NCBI GenBank assembly: GCA_033763935.1
Contig: JANRJO010000053.1
Span: 1 to 64,000 of the forward strand
DNA from: DALYJJ01 sp033763935
GTDB lineage: Bacteria; Acidobacteriota; Terriglobia; Bryobacterales; Bryobacteraceae
Length of the DNA stretch: 64,000 nt
Direction: 5' to 3'
The notes beneath the pieces were generated by a model. It searched no databases and was not told the origin of the DNA. It saw only the letters and a program-made list of their open reading frames with translations. Below, in pieces: positions 24,598 to 32,273 of the stretch (positions are counted from its first letter, which is position 1; each line of letters starts with the position of its first letter). Position numbers and translations under genes: made by a program.

Positions 24598-27500
24598 CTA
24601 CTTCCGTGTAGCGTTTGCGGTTGACGCGGTCGGCGCGCCTCCCGGGATCTGGTAGTTCGGATACGCCGGCCGCTTCGGTTCCGTAGCGGGCCTCTTGGCC
24701 AGCTCCGCCATCACCGTCTCGATGGCTTTCTCCAACTGCGGATCGCGCCCCTGGCGCACCAGCTCCGGATCGTTTTCCACCTCGATATCGGGTTCCACGC
24801 CGACGTTCTCGGCAATCCACTTCGATGTCGCCGGATCCCACACTCCCGAACTGGGCGCGGTGACCACGCCGCCGTCCATGAGCTGCGGCACCCCCGCACG
24901 CCCCACCAGCCCACCCCAGGTTCGCTTGCCGATCAGCGGCCCTGCACCGGCGCGCCGGAAGTACCACGGCATCGCGTCGCCCCCCGAGCCCGCCCATTCA
25001 TTGATAATCATCGCCTTCGGGCCATAAATGGCCCCCTGCGGCTGAAGTTCGTCCTCGCCGTCCCGCGTCGCCACGCGGCTCAGCGGCTTTTGCACCAGCG
25101 CGTTCACGATATCCGTGGCCAGCGCCCCCCCGCTGTTGTAGCGTTCGTCGATGATGGCCGCCTCCTTGCCCACCTGCGCGTAGAAGTAGCGGTTGAAGTT
25201 CGTCAGCCCCCCGCCCGCCGTGTCCGGCATGTAGATGTACGCCACACGCCCGTTGGTCGCCTTGTCCACTTTGCGCCGGTTCTCCTCAATCCAGGCGAGG
25301 TTGCGCAGCCCCGACTCGGACGGCACCGGTTCTACCGTCACGTCCCGCGCGCCGCTCCCATCGGCATTCGGCCCCACGCGGATTGCCACCTGCTTGCCGG
25401 CCTTCCCTTCAAAGAAGCTGTACACACTCTCTTTCGCCGTGACGTCGCGGCCATCCACGGCGAGCAGATAGTCCCCCACCCGAACGTTCACGCCGGGCTG
25501 CGTCAACGGCGCCTTCAGCCCCGGGTTCCAGTTCTCCCCGTTGAAGATCCGCTTGAAACGGTATCGTCCGTTCGCCACCTCGTAATCCGCCCCGAGCAAG
25601 CCGGTCTGTACCGTCTTCACTTCCGGCTGCTCGCCGCCGAACACCCCCAGGTGGCCGACGCTGACCTCGCCCATCATGTCCTGCATCACGTAATTCAAAT
25701 CCCGCCGTGAAGAAAGGTTCCCCAGGAACTTGCGGTACTTCGCCTCGAAATCCGCCACGTTCACGCCGTGCAACCCCGGGTCGTAGAACATCTCACGCTG
25801 GATCCGCCACGCGTCCCGGTACATCTGCGTCCACTCCTCGCGGGGCTTGATCTTCACCTCCAGATCCGCCGTCTTCAAAGGAGTCGGCGGTGGCCCGCCC
25901 GGGGGCGGCCCCGGGGGAGCGTTCCGCGGCGGCAATGGCCGGATCGGCGCGATCGTCCAATTGTTCTGCTGCCGGTAGAGCGCCTTCTCGCCGTTCCGCG
26001 CCACCAGGAACGAGTTCACCCCGGTCAGCGGCACATCGCCCCGCCGCTCCTTCATGTCAAAGCGATGGACGTTCAGCGCGAACGGCGTGCCCGGCGCCGG
26101 CAGCGGCGCTTCGATCGCAAACAGCGTCCCCGCCTTCCCCGTCTGCAGCCCCACGTACCGCCGCGGGGGCATTGGCAGCGCCAGCACCCGCTGAAGAATG
26201 TTCTCGAGATCGATCTTCACATCGGCCGGCTTCGCCGCCGCTTTTGCCGCCTCTGGCTTCGGCCCATCCGGCTTAACTCCTTCCGGCTTCGCTCCCTCCG
26301 GCTTCACCGCGTCCGCTTTCTTCTCCTCCGCGGCCTTCTCCTCGTCGCTCTCCGGCGCAAAGGGAGACGGATCGTTCTTCGAGAGAACCACCACGTACAC
26401 ACTGCTCGTCACCGTCCGCGCACCCGACTGGATGTCCGGCTGGATCGCCGGCCCCGAATCCGTCGACGCCGTAAAGTACAAATGCTTCCCGTCCGCATCC
26501 CACACAGGGTTCCGCGCGTCGCTCATCCCATCCGTCACCTGCACGCTCTTGCCGTCCGCCAGACTGTGTACGAACACCGCCCCCATGTAGTTTCGCAGCG
26601 TCTTGGTGTACGCGATCCACTTGGAATCCGGCGACCACGATGCCCCCACCGGCCGCCCCCAGTACCGGTCCTTGTCAATCTTCCGCGCCTTCCCTTCATC
26701 AACGTCCAGCATCCAAAGGTGGAGATGCGCGTCGATAAAGGAGATCTTCTTGCTGTCCGGCGACCAGCTCGTCCCGGTATAAAACGTCGGCTTCTCCTCG
26801 ATGCGGAACTTCTTGACGTCCCCTTTCCCGTCATGTGGCGCCACGTGCAGCTCGTATTCCCCGGAAGCATCCGAGAAGTACGCGATCCACCGCCCGTCCG
26901 GCGACCACGCCGGATAGCGCTCCATCACTCCGGGTGTGTTCGTCAGATTTCTTGCGTCGCCCTTCTCCGCTGGAACGGTCAGAATCTCGCCCCGTCCCTC
27001 AAACACCGCCCGCACGCCGGTCGGGGAAATCCCCGCCGTTCCCAGCCGGGTCCCAATCTTGACGAACCGCTCCCGCACCTCGGCCAGGTCTCCCGACGCC
27101 GTGATCTTCACCGGCGACATCTTCCCCGTCTTCACATCGAAAAGGTGAATCTGCCCCAACTGCTCCAGCACGATCGCGTCCGGCCCCGCCGACGCCGACT
27201 TGAAATCCCACCCCTTGTTCTCCAGCGCCCGCGCCACCTTCTTCGACTGCGGATCGTAGCTGAACAGGTTTACCGTTCCTTCCCGGTCCGACAAAAACCA
27301 AACCCTGCCGCCCACCCACATCGGGCAGAAGTCATTCGAATTATCCCGGGGAATGCGCTCCACTTTCGACGTCTCCAGCTCTGCGATCCACACCGGAGTC
27401 GTCTGGCCGCCGCGGTACCGCTTCCAGGCGGTGAAGGCCCGGGACATCGGTACGTAGGCCAGTTTCTTGCCGTCGGGCGAAAAGGCCGCCTCGTAGCCCA

Positions 27501-27963
27501 CCGGCAAAGGCAGCTTCGTCTCCGGCCCGCCGTCGACAGAAATGCTGAACAATTCCGCGTACCGCGGCGAATTCGCCGTCCGGCCGGAGGCGAAAATCAC
27601 GCGCTGCGAATCCGGCGTCCACGCCGCAGCCTGGTCCGGCCCCGGGTGCCAGGTCAGACGCTTCGGGACCCCGCCCGCTGCGGGAACGACAAACACGTCC
27701 ACGCTCCCGTCGTACTGTCCCGTGAACGCCACCTTTTGTCCGTCCGGCGAGAAGATCGGGAACGCCTCCAGCCCGGGCCCCGCCGTCAGCGGCCGTGCCG
27801 CTCCCCCCGCCCGCGGCGCAATCCAGAGATCCCCGCCATACTCAAAGACAACTTCCGTCTTGCTGATGGTGGGATTCCGGAATAGAGACGGCCCGTCCGC
27901 CTCTGTCTGCCCTTGCGCCAATACCGCTACCGCGGCGAAAGCAACCAGACCAAAAGATCGCAT
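24598..27963 (-). CDS. secreted tricorn-like S41 peptidase with WD40-like propellers and PDZ domain
   Basis: 1121 residues from the ATG at 27963, with GAGGGAG eight bases upstream; a longer open frame upstream is not protein-like. The order is signal peptide (1-20), two beta-propellers with repeated SPDGxxxAF/Y strands (about 25-640), a Pro/Lys/Ala-rich charged insert around 26220-26340, the tricorn C1 region, a PDZ domain (GDYLLAVDGRDVTA), and the S41 C-terminal fold with NEWAGSGGDAMPW (near 24980) holding the nucleophile Ser. Tricorn proteases degrade peptides left by other proteases, and this one would act in the periplasm. It lies tail to tail with the methyltransferase gene, six bases apart. 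Confidence 0.92.
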   Translation of the reverse strand: MRSFGLVAFAAVAVLAQGQTEADGPSLFRNPTISKTEVVFEYGGDLWIAPRAGGAARPLTAGPGLEAFPIFSPDGQKVAFTGQYDGSVDVFVVPAAGGVPKRLTWHPGPDQAAAWTPDSQRVIFASGRTANSPRYAELFSISVDGGPETKLPLPVGYEAAFSPDGKKLAYVPMSRAFTAWKRYRGGQTTPVWIAELETSKVERIPRDNSNDFCPMWVGGRVWFLSDREGTVNLFSYDPQSKKVARALENKGWDFKSASAGPDAIVLEQLGQIHLFDVKTGKMSPVKITASGDLAEVRERFVKIGTRLGTAGISPTGVRAVFEGRGEILTVPAEKGDARNLTNTPGVMERYPAWSPDGRWIAYFSDASGEYELHVAPHDGKGDVKKFRIEEKPTFYTGTSWSPDSKKISFIDAHLHLWMLDVDEGKARKIDKDRYWGRPVGASWSPDSKWIAYTKTLRNYMGAVFVHSLADGKSVQVTDGMSDARNPVWDADGKHLYFTASTDSGPAIQPDIQSGARTVTSSVYVVVLSKNDPSPFAPESDEEKAAEEKKADAVKPEGAKPEGVKPDGPKPEAAKAAAKPADVKIDLENILQRVLALPMPPRRYVGLQTGKAGTLFAIEAPLPAPGTPFALNVHRFDMKERRGDVPLTGVNSFLVARNGEKALYRQQNNWTIAPIRPLPPRNAPPGPPPGGPPPTPLKTADLEVKIKPREEWTQMYRDAWRIQREMFYDPGLHGVNVADFEAKYRKFLGNLSSRRDLNYVMQDMMGEVSVGHLGVFGGEQPEVKTVQTGLLGADYEVANGRYRFKRIFNGENWNPGLKAPLTQPGVNVRVGDYLLAVDGRDVTAKESVYSFFEGKAGKQVAIRVGPNADGSGARDVTVEPVPSESGLRNLAWIEENRRKVDKATNGRVAYIYMPDTAGGGLTNFNRYFYAQVGKEAAIIDERYNSGGALATDIVNALVQKPLSRVATRDGEDELQPQGAIYGPKAMIINEWAGSGGDAMPWYFRRAGAGPLIGKRTWGGLVGRAGVPQLMDGGVVTAPSSGVWDPATSKWIAENVGVEPDIEVENDPELVRQGRDPQLEKAIETVMAELAKRPATEPKRPAYPNYQIPGGAPTASTANATRK

Positions 27964-28080
27964 GCTCGTACTCCCTCGCCGAGCATACCGCGCTTCCCCT
28001 GCTTTCCGGGTAACGTTTTTTCCCACCGCACCCGCACGGCACACCCCGCCTTCCCCCGCCGGCCGGCCTACCCACTTGGT

Positions 28081-28112
28081 TAGTACCCGTAGTACCCCGC
28101 CTGGTACCTCCT
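28081..28112. repeat. three GGTAC(T/C)A repeats between divergent genes
   Basis: On the minus strand the motif GGTAC(C/T)A occurs three times within about 30 bases (TAGTACCC at 28081, TAGTACCC at 28090, TGGTACC at 28102). The site sits about 120 bases upstream of the tricorn gene and 40 bases upstream of the small Cys-rich gene. Phased direct repeats of this kind can be activator sites. TAGTAC-type motifs recur in other gene-free regions of the window. Confidence 0.3.
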
Positions 28113-28151
28113 GGGGATTCCCCCTCTCAACTAGAACCGCCATCCTTGGGT

Positions 28152-28388
28152 ATGAATTGGCTAAGTAGTCTTCTGGGGTGCCGGCATTCGCGGACCACCT
28201 TTCCGCAGAAGCGCCGGGAACGATCCACGACCAGCGCCATCCCCGTAGGGTCCGTGTACATCTCCTGCCTCGACTGCGGTCAGGAGATCGCCTACGATTG
28301 GGACCAGATGCGCCCCCTGCCCCAACGCACGCGGTTCTCCCGTTGGGTTCGCCGCAAGACCTCGCCGGTCCACGCCGGGGCCGATTAG
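28152..28388 (+). CDS. small Cys-containing protein, zinc-ribbon-like
   Basis: 78 residues from the ATG at 28152. LLGCRHSRTTFP near the N-terminus, followed by VYISCLDCGQEIAYDWDQM, gives a C-x2-H plus C-x2-C pattern that could bind one zinc. A basic tail follows (RWVRRKTSPV). Small proteins with this layout occur widely in acidobacteria without a known role. It ends three bases before the stop of the converging HTH gene. Confidence 0.65.
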   Translation: MNWLSSLLGCRHSRTTFPQKRRERSTTSAIPVGSVYISCLDCGQEIAYDWDQMRPLPQRTRFSRWVRRKTSPVHAGAD

Positions 28389-28391
28389 ACC

Positions 28392-28670
28392 TTACGCCCG
28401 CTGCCGCGCCCGCGCCATCTCCACCAGCAAGGCGCGGTCGTCCGGCCAAAGCGATGCAGACGGTTTTGCCTCATTCAGCAGCGCCGACGCATCCATACCA
28501 AGCGCCTCGGCGTACTGCCGGATGTAACTCCGGCGGTAGACACCCGCCGGCAACTCGTCCATGCGGCCTTCCTCGATGGCCCGCAGGAACTCCACCCGCA
28601 CCTTCGTCCGGGCGGACACGTCCTCGAGCGATAGCCCCAGTTTCCGCCGTCGCTGTTGTAGGTTCTCCAT
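28392..28670 (-). CDS. helix-turn-helix protein, RodZ-like N-terminal domain
   Basis: 92 residues. The N-terminal 65 form a helix-turn-helix of the HTH_25/RodZ type: LQQRRRKLGLSLEDVSARTKVRVEFLRAIEEG, then ELPAGVYRRSYIRQYAEALGMD. Full RodZ continues with a membrane helix and a periplasmic domain; this protein stops after a short helical tail, so it is a cytoplasmic stand-alone version. The start at 28670 has AAGGG upstream. A much longer open frame upstream runs antisense to the dehydrogenase gene and is discarded. It may be a regulator or a cytoskeleton adaptor. Confidence 0.8.
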   Translation of the reverse strand: MENLQQRRRKLGLSLEDVSARTKVRVEFLRAIEEGRMDELPAGVYRRSYIRQYAEALGMDASALLNEAKPSASLWPDDRALLVEMARARQRA

Positions 28671-28766
28671 CACCCTTCGGCCCTCACAAACACAATCGGC
28701 AGAAATTGTCACCTCCTTTAGAGTGCGATCCGCCCCGCGTCTGCGGTATCCTCGCAGTCGAAAACC

Positions 28767-29798
28767 ATGCAAGCTCTGCTTCTCGAAGAGTACAAACGGC
28801 TCGTCCTCACCGAAATGCCCCGTCCCGAACCGGGCCCGGGCGAGGTCCTCGTTCGCGTCAAAGCCTGCGGCATCTGCGGCAGCGACGTCCACGGCTTCGA
28901 TGGCAGCTCGGGCCGGCGCATCCCCCCGCTCGTCATGGGGCATGAAGCCGCCGGGGTCGTCGAAGCGGTCGGCGCGGGCGTCACCGCCTTCCGCGAAGGC
29001 GACCGCGTCACCATGGACTCCACTGTCTCCTGCGGCCGCTGCTGGTTCTGCCGCCGCGGCGATATCAACCTCTGCGATAACCGCCAGGTCCTCGGCGTCT
29101 CCTGCGGCGACTACCGCCGCCACGGCGCCTTCGCCGAATACGTCTCCGTCCCCCACCAGATTTGCTACAAGCTGCCGGCCACCCTCCCCTTCGAACGCGC
29201 CGCCATGATCGAAGCCGTCTCCATCGCCGTCCACGCCGCCGGCATCACGCCGATCCAACTCAACGACACCGCGGTCGTGGTCGGCTCCGGCATGATCGGC
29301 CTCCTCGTCATCCAGGCCGTCCGCCTTGCCGGCGCCCGCCGCATCGTCGCCGTCGACCTCGAAGACCACAAGCTGGAACTGGCGAAGTCGCTCGGCGCCA
29401 CCCATACCGCCAATCCTCGCCGCGACAATGTCCCCCAACTCGTCCGTGACCTCACCGAAGGCCGCGGCGCGGACGTGGCCATGGAAGTCGTCGGCGCCAC
29501 CGAGCCCATCCGCACCGCCGTCGATAGCGTCCGCAAGGGCGCCACCGTGACCCTGGTCGGCAACATCACCCCAAAGATCGAGCTGGGGCTCCAGTCCGTC
29601 GTCACCCGCCAGATCCGCCTGCAGGGCTCCTGCGCTTCCTCCGGCGAATACCCCGCCTGCATCGACCTCATGGCGAGCGAAGCGATTCAGGTCCAGCCGC
29701 TGATCTCCGCCAAGGCCCCCCTCGCCGACGGCCCCACCTGGTTCGACCGCCTCTACGCACACGAGCCGAACCTGATGAAAGTTATCCTCGAGCCCTGA
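28767..29798 (+). CDS. zinc-dependent medium-chain alcohol/polyol dehydrogenase
   Basis: 343 residues, a complete zinc MDR enzyme. Catalytic zinc ligands are Cys37 (ACGICGSD), His59 and Glu60 (MGHEAAG); structural-zinc cysteines are 89, 92, 95 and 103. The Rossmann motif GSGMIG is at 173-178, followed by an acidic VDLEDHK, which favours NAD. It is closest in style to galactitol-1-phosphate or sorbitol dehydrogenases. The substrate is unknown. TATCCT 14 bases before the ATG could be the -10. The 3' end overlaps the converging DUF2277 gene by 17 bases. Confidence 0.9.
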   Translation: MQALLLEEYKRLVLTEMPRPEPGPGEVLVRVKACGICGSDVHGFDGSSGRRIPPLVMGHEAAGVVEAVGAGVTAFREGDRVTMDSTVSCGRCWFCRRGDINLCDNRQVLGVSCGDYRRHGAFAEYVSVPHQICYKLPATLPFERAAMIEAVSIAVHAAGITPIQLNDTAVVVGSGMIGLLVIQAVRLAGARRIVAVDLEDHKLELAKSLGATHTANPRRDNVPQLVRDLTEGRGADVAMEVVGATEPIRTAVDSVRKGATVTLVGNITPKIELGLQSVVTRQIRLQGSCASSGEYPACIDLMASEAIQVQPLISAKAPLADGPTWFDRLYAHEPNLMKVILEP

Positions 29799-30045
29799 AC
29801 CGCGCTCGCGCCTTTTCCGCTTCCACTTCACGGTCCTTCGGCGGCGCCGTGGTCTCGAGCGCGGCCAGCAGCCGCGCCGCCGCCCCGGTGACATCCTCCA
29901 CCGCCTGCCCGAACGCCTCCGCGTTCGCCTTCGAAGGCTTCTGAAACCCGCTGATCTTGCGCACGAACTGCAGCGCCGCCGCGCGGATCTCCTCCTCGGT
30001 CGTCGGCGGATCAAAGTTGAAAAGCGGTCGTATATTCCGGCACAT
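29782..30045 (-). CDS. DUF2277 protein
   Basis: 87 residues starting MCRNIRPLFNFDPPTTEEEIRAAALQFVRKISGFQKPS, the DUF2277 signature over its whole length, with a charged C-terminal helix. Function is unknown in the family. The gene is divergent from the reductase at 30065, with only 19 bases between start codons. Its last 17 bases overlap the dehydrogenase gene tail to tail. Confidence 0.85.
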   Translation of the reverse strand: MCRNIRPLFNFDPPTTEEEIRAAALQFVRKISGFQKPSKANAEAFGQAVEDVTGAAARLLAALETTAPPKDREVEAEKARARFRARG

Positions 30046-30064
30046 CTGCTGTCATTCTAAGGTG

Positions 30065-30586
30065 ATGCCGACCCGCAGCATTCGCTACACCGTCGCCGCC
30101 AGCCTCGATGGCTACATCGCCGGACCCAACGAAGAGGTCGACTGGATCGTTATCGACCCCGACATCGACTTCGCCGCCATGTTCGCCCGCTTCGACACCC
30201 TCATCATGGGCCGCAAGACGTACGAGGTGACGGTCGGCCTCGGCGAAACCGGTTTCTTCATGAACTGCCGCGTCGTCGTCTTCTCGCGCACGCTCACCGC
30301 GGCGCCCGCCGGCATCGAAGTCCACGCCGGTCCGCCGGAGCCCTTCGTCGAAGCGCTGTTGCAGCAGCCCGGTAAAGACATCTGCCTCTTCGGCGGCGGC
30401 CTGCTCTTCCGCGCCCTCGCCGCCGCCCGCCTCGTGCATGGCGTCGAAGTAGCCGTCATCCCCGTGCTGCTCGGCGGCGGCGTTCCGCTCTTCCCGCCGC
30501 CCGCACCGCGCGTCCCCCTGCGTCTGAACCGCCACCGGCTGTATGAGAAGTCCGGCATCGTCTGGATGGACTACCAGCTCCTGTAG
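30065..30586 (+). CDS. dihydrofolate-reductase-like / RibD C-terminal-domain protein
   Basis: 173 residues of the RibD-C/DHFR-like fold: IRYTVAASLDGYIAGPNEEVDW, FDTLIMGRKTYEV, CRVVVFSRTL, GKDICLFGGGLLFRALAAARLVHGVEVAVIPVLLGGGVPLF. These are NADPH-using reductases, in most cases of unknown substrate; the spacing is like the YwjB/YyaP group. The ATG at 30065 is preceded by an in-frame GTG, and AAGG lies immediately upstream, so the start is approximate. The 3' end overlaps the DUF1223 gene on the other strand by 16 bases. Confidence 0.85.
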   Translation: MPTRSIRYTVAASLDGYIAGPNEEVDWIVIDPDIDFAAMFARFDTLIMGRKTYEVTVGLGETGFFMNCRVVVFSRTLTAAPAGIEVHAGPPEPFVEALLQQPGKDICLFGGGLLFRALAAARLVHGVEVAVIPVLLGGGVPLFPPPAPRVPLRLNRHRLYEKSGIVWMDYQLL

Positions 30587-31254
30587 ACGCGCGCCGCTCC
30601 TGTCACCCGCCCCGACCGTGCCTGGGCGAACACCAGCAGCTGGTATCCGTCCCATCGCGAACGTCCCAACTCCACTTCTCCCCCGCCGCCCACCTCCATC
30701 AGCCGCTCCGCCACCGCGACGTGAACCAGCCGCCGGCCCCGGTTTTCGCCCCGCACCACGTCCGACGACCCGCTCTCCCGCGCGGCCGCCACCCACACCT
30801 TTTCTCCTGCCTCGCGGCCGTCCACCTTCACCGAGAGACGCGAACCGTGCAGGACCGCCGTCACGGATTTCTTCGGCGCCTCCGCCGCCGACCGGATCGC
30901 CGCCTCCGCCCGGTTCTGGTCGCTACCGACGAACTGTGTGATCCCGTCCACCACCATCTGCGGCGTATAGACGCTGTCCAATCGGAACTGCCGCGCGTAC
31001 CGTTGCTGCCGTTCGCTATACAGCGGCGAGGAAAACGGATCGGTCCAGCCGATGTGGTTCCAGTAATCGACGTGCTCGCTCAGCACCAGGATGTCCGCGC
31101 CCGCCACGGGCTGCTCCCGATCCAGCCGCTCCAACAGACGGTCCGCCGGGGGGCAACTCGAGCAGCCCTGCGACGTGAACAACTCCACCAGCACCGGCCT
31201 GCGCTTCTGCGCCGTGCCGGCGAGCCCCGCCAGGAGCGCTCTTCGAGTCATCAT
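30571..31254 (-). CDS. DUF1223 thioredoxin-like exported protein
   Basis: 227 residues. A short hydrophobic N-terminus with Arg residues (MMTRRALLAGLAGTA) is followed by the DUF1223 core: VLVELFTSQGCSSCPPADRLL with a C-x2-C pair (Cys31, Cys34), then VLSEHVDYWNHIGWTDPFSS and YTPQMVVDG. The fold is thioredoxin-like, and the family is secreted or periplasmic with unknown partners. The gene is 27 bases downstream of the aldo/keto reductase stop, in the same direction. Confidence 0.87.
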   Translation of the reverse strand: MMTRRALLAGLAGTAQKRRPVLVELFTSQGCSSCPPADRLLERLDREQPVAGADILVLSEHVDYWNHIGWTDPFSSPLYSERQQRYARQFRLDSVYTPQMVVDGITQFVGSDQNRAEAAIRSAAEAPKKSVTAVLHGSRLSVKVDGREAGEKVWVAAARESGSSDVVRGENRGRRLVHVAVAERLMEVGGGGEVELGRSRWDGYQLLVFAQARSGRVTGAARVYRSW

Positions 31255-31281
31255 GATGACCCATCGCCGCCCGGCGCAGCG

Positions 31282-32265
31282 TTATTCCCGCTCGCTGTCG
31301 AGCATCGCCATCTGATGCGCGTCGTACCGTGTTCCGGCCACCGCGTCCGGATTCACGATCTCCTCGAGCCGCGCCACATCGGCGGCGCTCAGCTTCACCT
31401 GCAGCGCCCCCAGCGACTCCGCCAACTGCTGACGCCGCCGCGCCCCGATCACCGGCACGATCCGGGGCCCCTTCGCCAGTACCCACGCAGTCGCCGCCTG
31501 CGTAGCCGTGCAGCCCTTCTCTGCCGCAAAGCGATTCAGGCCGTCCACCAGGGCCCGGTTCCGCTCCAGGTTGTCGCCCGTAAATCGCGGCAGGTACGCC
31601 CGGAAGTCGTTCGCCCCCTTCGGCAGCGACCCGCTCAGCAGGCCGCGAGACAGCACCCCATACGCCGTCGTCCCAATCCCTAACTCTTCCAGCACGGGGA
31701 AGATGTCCCGCTCCGGCCCCCGGCTGATCAGCGAGTACTCGATCTGCAGATCCGCCACCGGATGCACCGCGTGGGCTTTCCGTACCGTCTCCGCGCCCGC
31801 CTCCGAGAGCCCCAGGTGCCGCACATACCCCGCCTGAATCAGTTCCTTGATCGCCCCGACCGTGTCTTCAATCGGCACCCCCGCCTCCGGGACCAAGCGC
31901 GCCGGCCGGTAGATATCGACGTAGTCCACGCCCAACCGCACCAGCGTGTAGGCCAGGAAATTCTTCACCGCCGCCGGCCGTGTGTCGACGCCGATCCAGC
32001 CCCCGTCCGGCGACCGCAGCGCGCCGAACTTCACCGAAATCACGGCCTGTTCGCGCCGCCCTTTCAACGCCCGGCCGACGAGCAACTCATTGTGCCCCAT
32101 GCCGTAGAAGTCGCCGGTGTCGAACAGCGTCACGCCGGCGTCAAGCGCCGCGTGGATGGTAGCAATGCTCTCGCCTTCGTCCGCCTGCCCGTACATGCCC
32201 GACATGCCCATGCACCCGAGCGCGATCGGAAAAACCGAAGGACCCGTAGAACCCAGTTGTCGCAT
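31282..32265 (-). CDS. aldo/keto reductase
   Basis: 327 residues with the (alpha/beta)8 AKR pattern: LGxMGMSGMYG at the N-terminus, catalytic Asp49 and Tyr54 (FDTGDFYG), Lys79 (VISVKFG), and the NADPH site near the C-terminus (PVIGARRRQQL). In the place where many AKRs have the His of the tetrad, this reads DIYRPARLVP, as in the AKR13-like branch. It reduces aldehydes or ketones, and the substrate is unknown. It starts eight bases after the stop of the TPR lipoprotein gene, so the two probably share a transcript. Confidence 0.9.
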   Translation of the reverse strand: MRQLGSTGPSVFPIALGCMGMSGMYGQADEGESIATIHAALDAGVTLFDTGDFYGMGHNELLVGRALKGRREQAVISVKFGALRSPDGGWIGVDTRPAAVKNFLAYTLVRLGVDYVDIYRPARLVPEAGVPIEDTVGAIKELIQAGYVRHLGLSEAGAETVRKAHAVHPVADLQIEYSLISRGPERDIFPVLEELGIGTTAYGVLSRGLLSGSLPKGANDFRAYLPRFTGDNLERNRALVDGLNRFAAEKGCTATQAATAWVLAKGPRIVPVIGARRRQQLAESLGALQVKLSAADVARLEEIVNPDAVAGTRYDAHQMAMLDSERE

Positions 32266-32273
32266 GCCCCAAG

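Noticed and set aside
25768..27885. Open frame of 705 codons on the plus strand inside the tricorn-like gene
   Set aside because: Arg/Pro/His-rich antisense text; the minus-strand protease has clear domains.
28671..30014. Long N-terminal extension of the HTH gene
   Set aside because: It runs antisense to the zinc dehydrogenase gene and lacks protein character; an ATG with a ribosome site is present at 28670.
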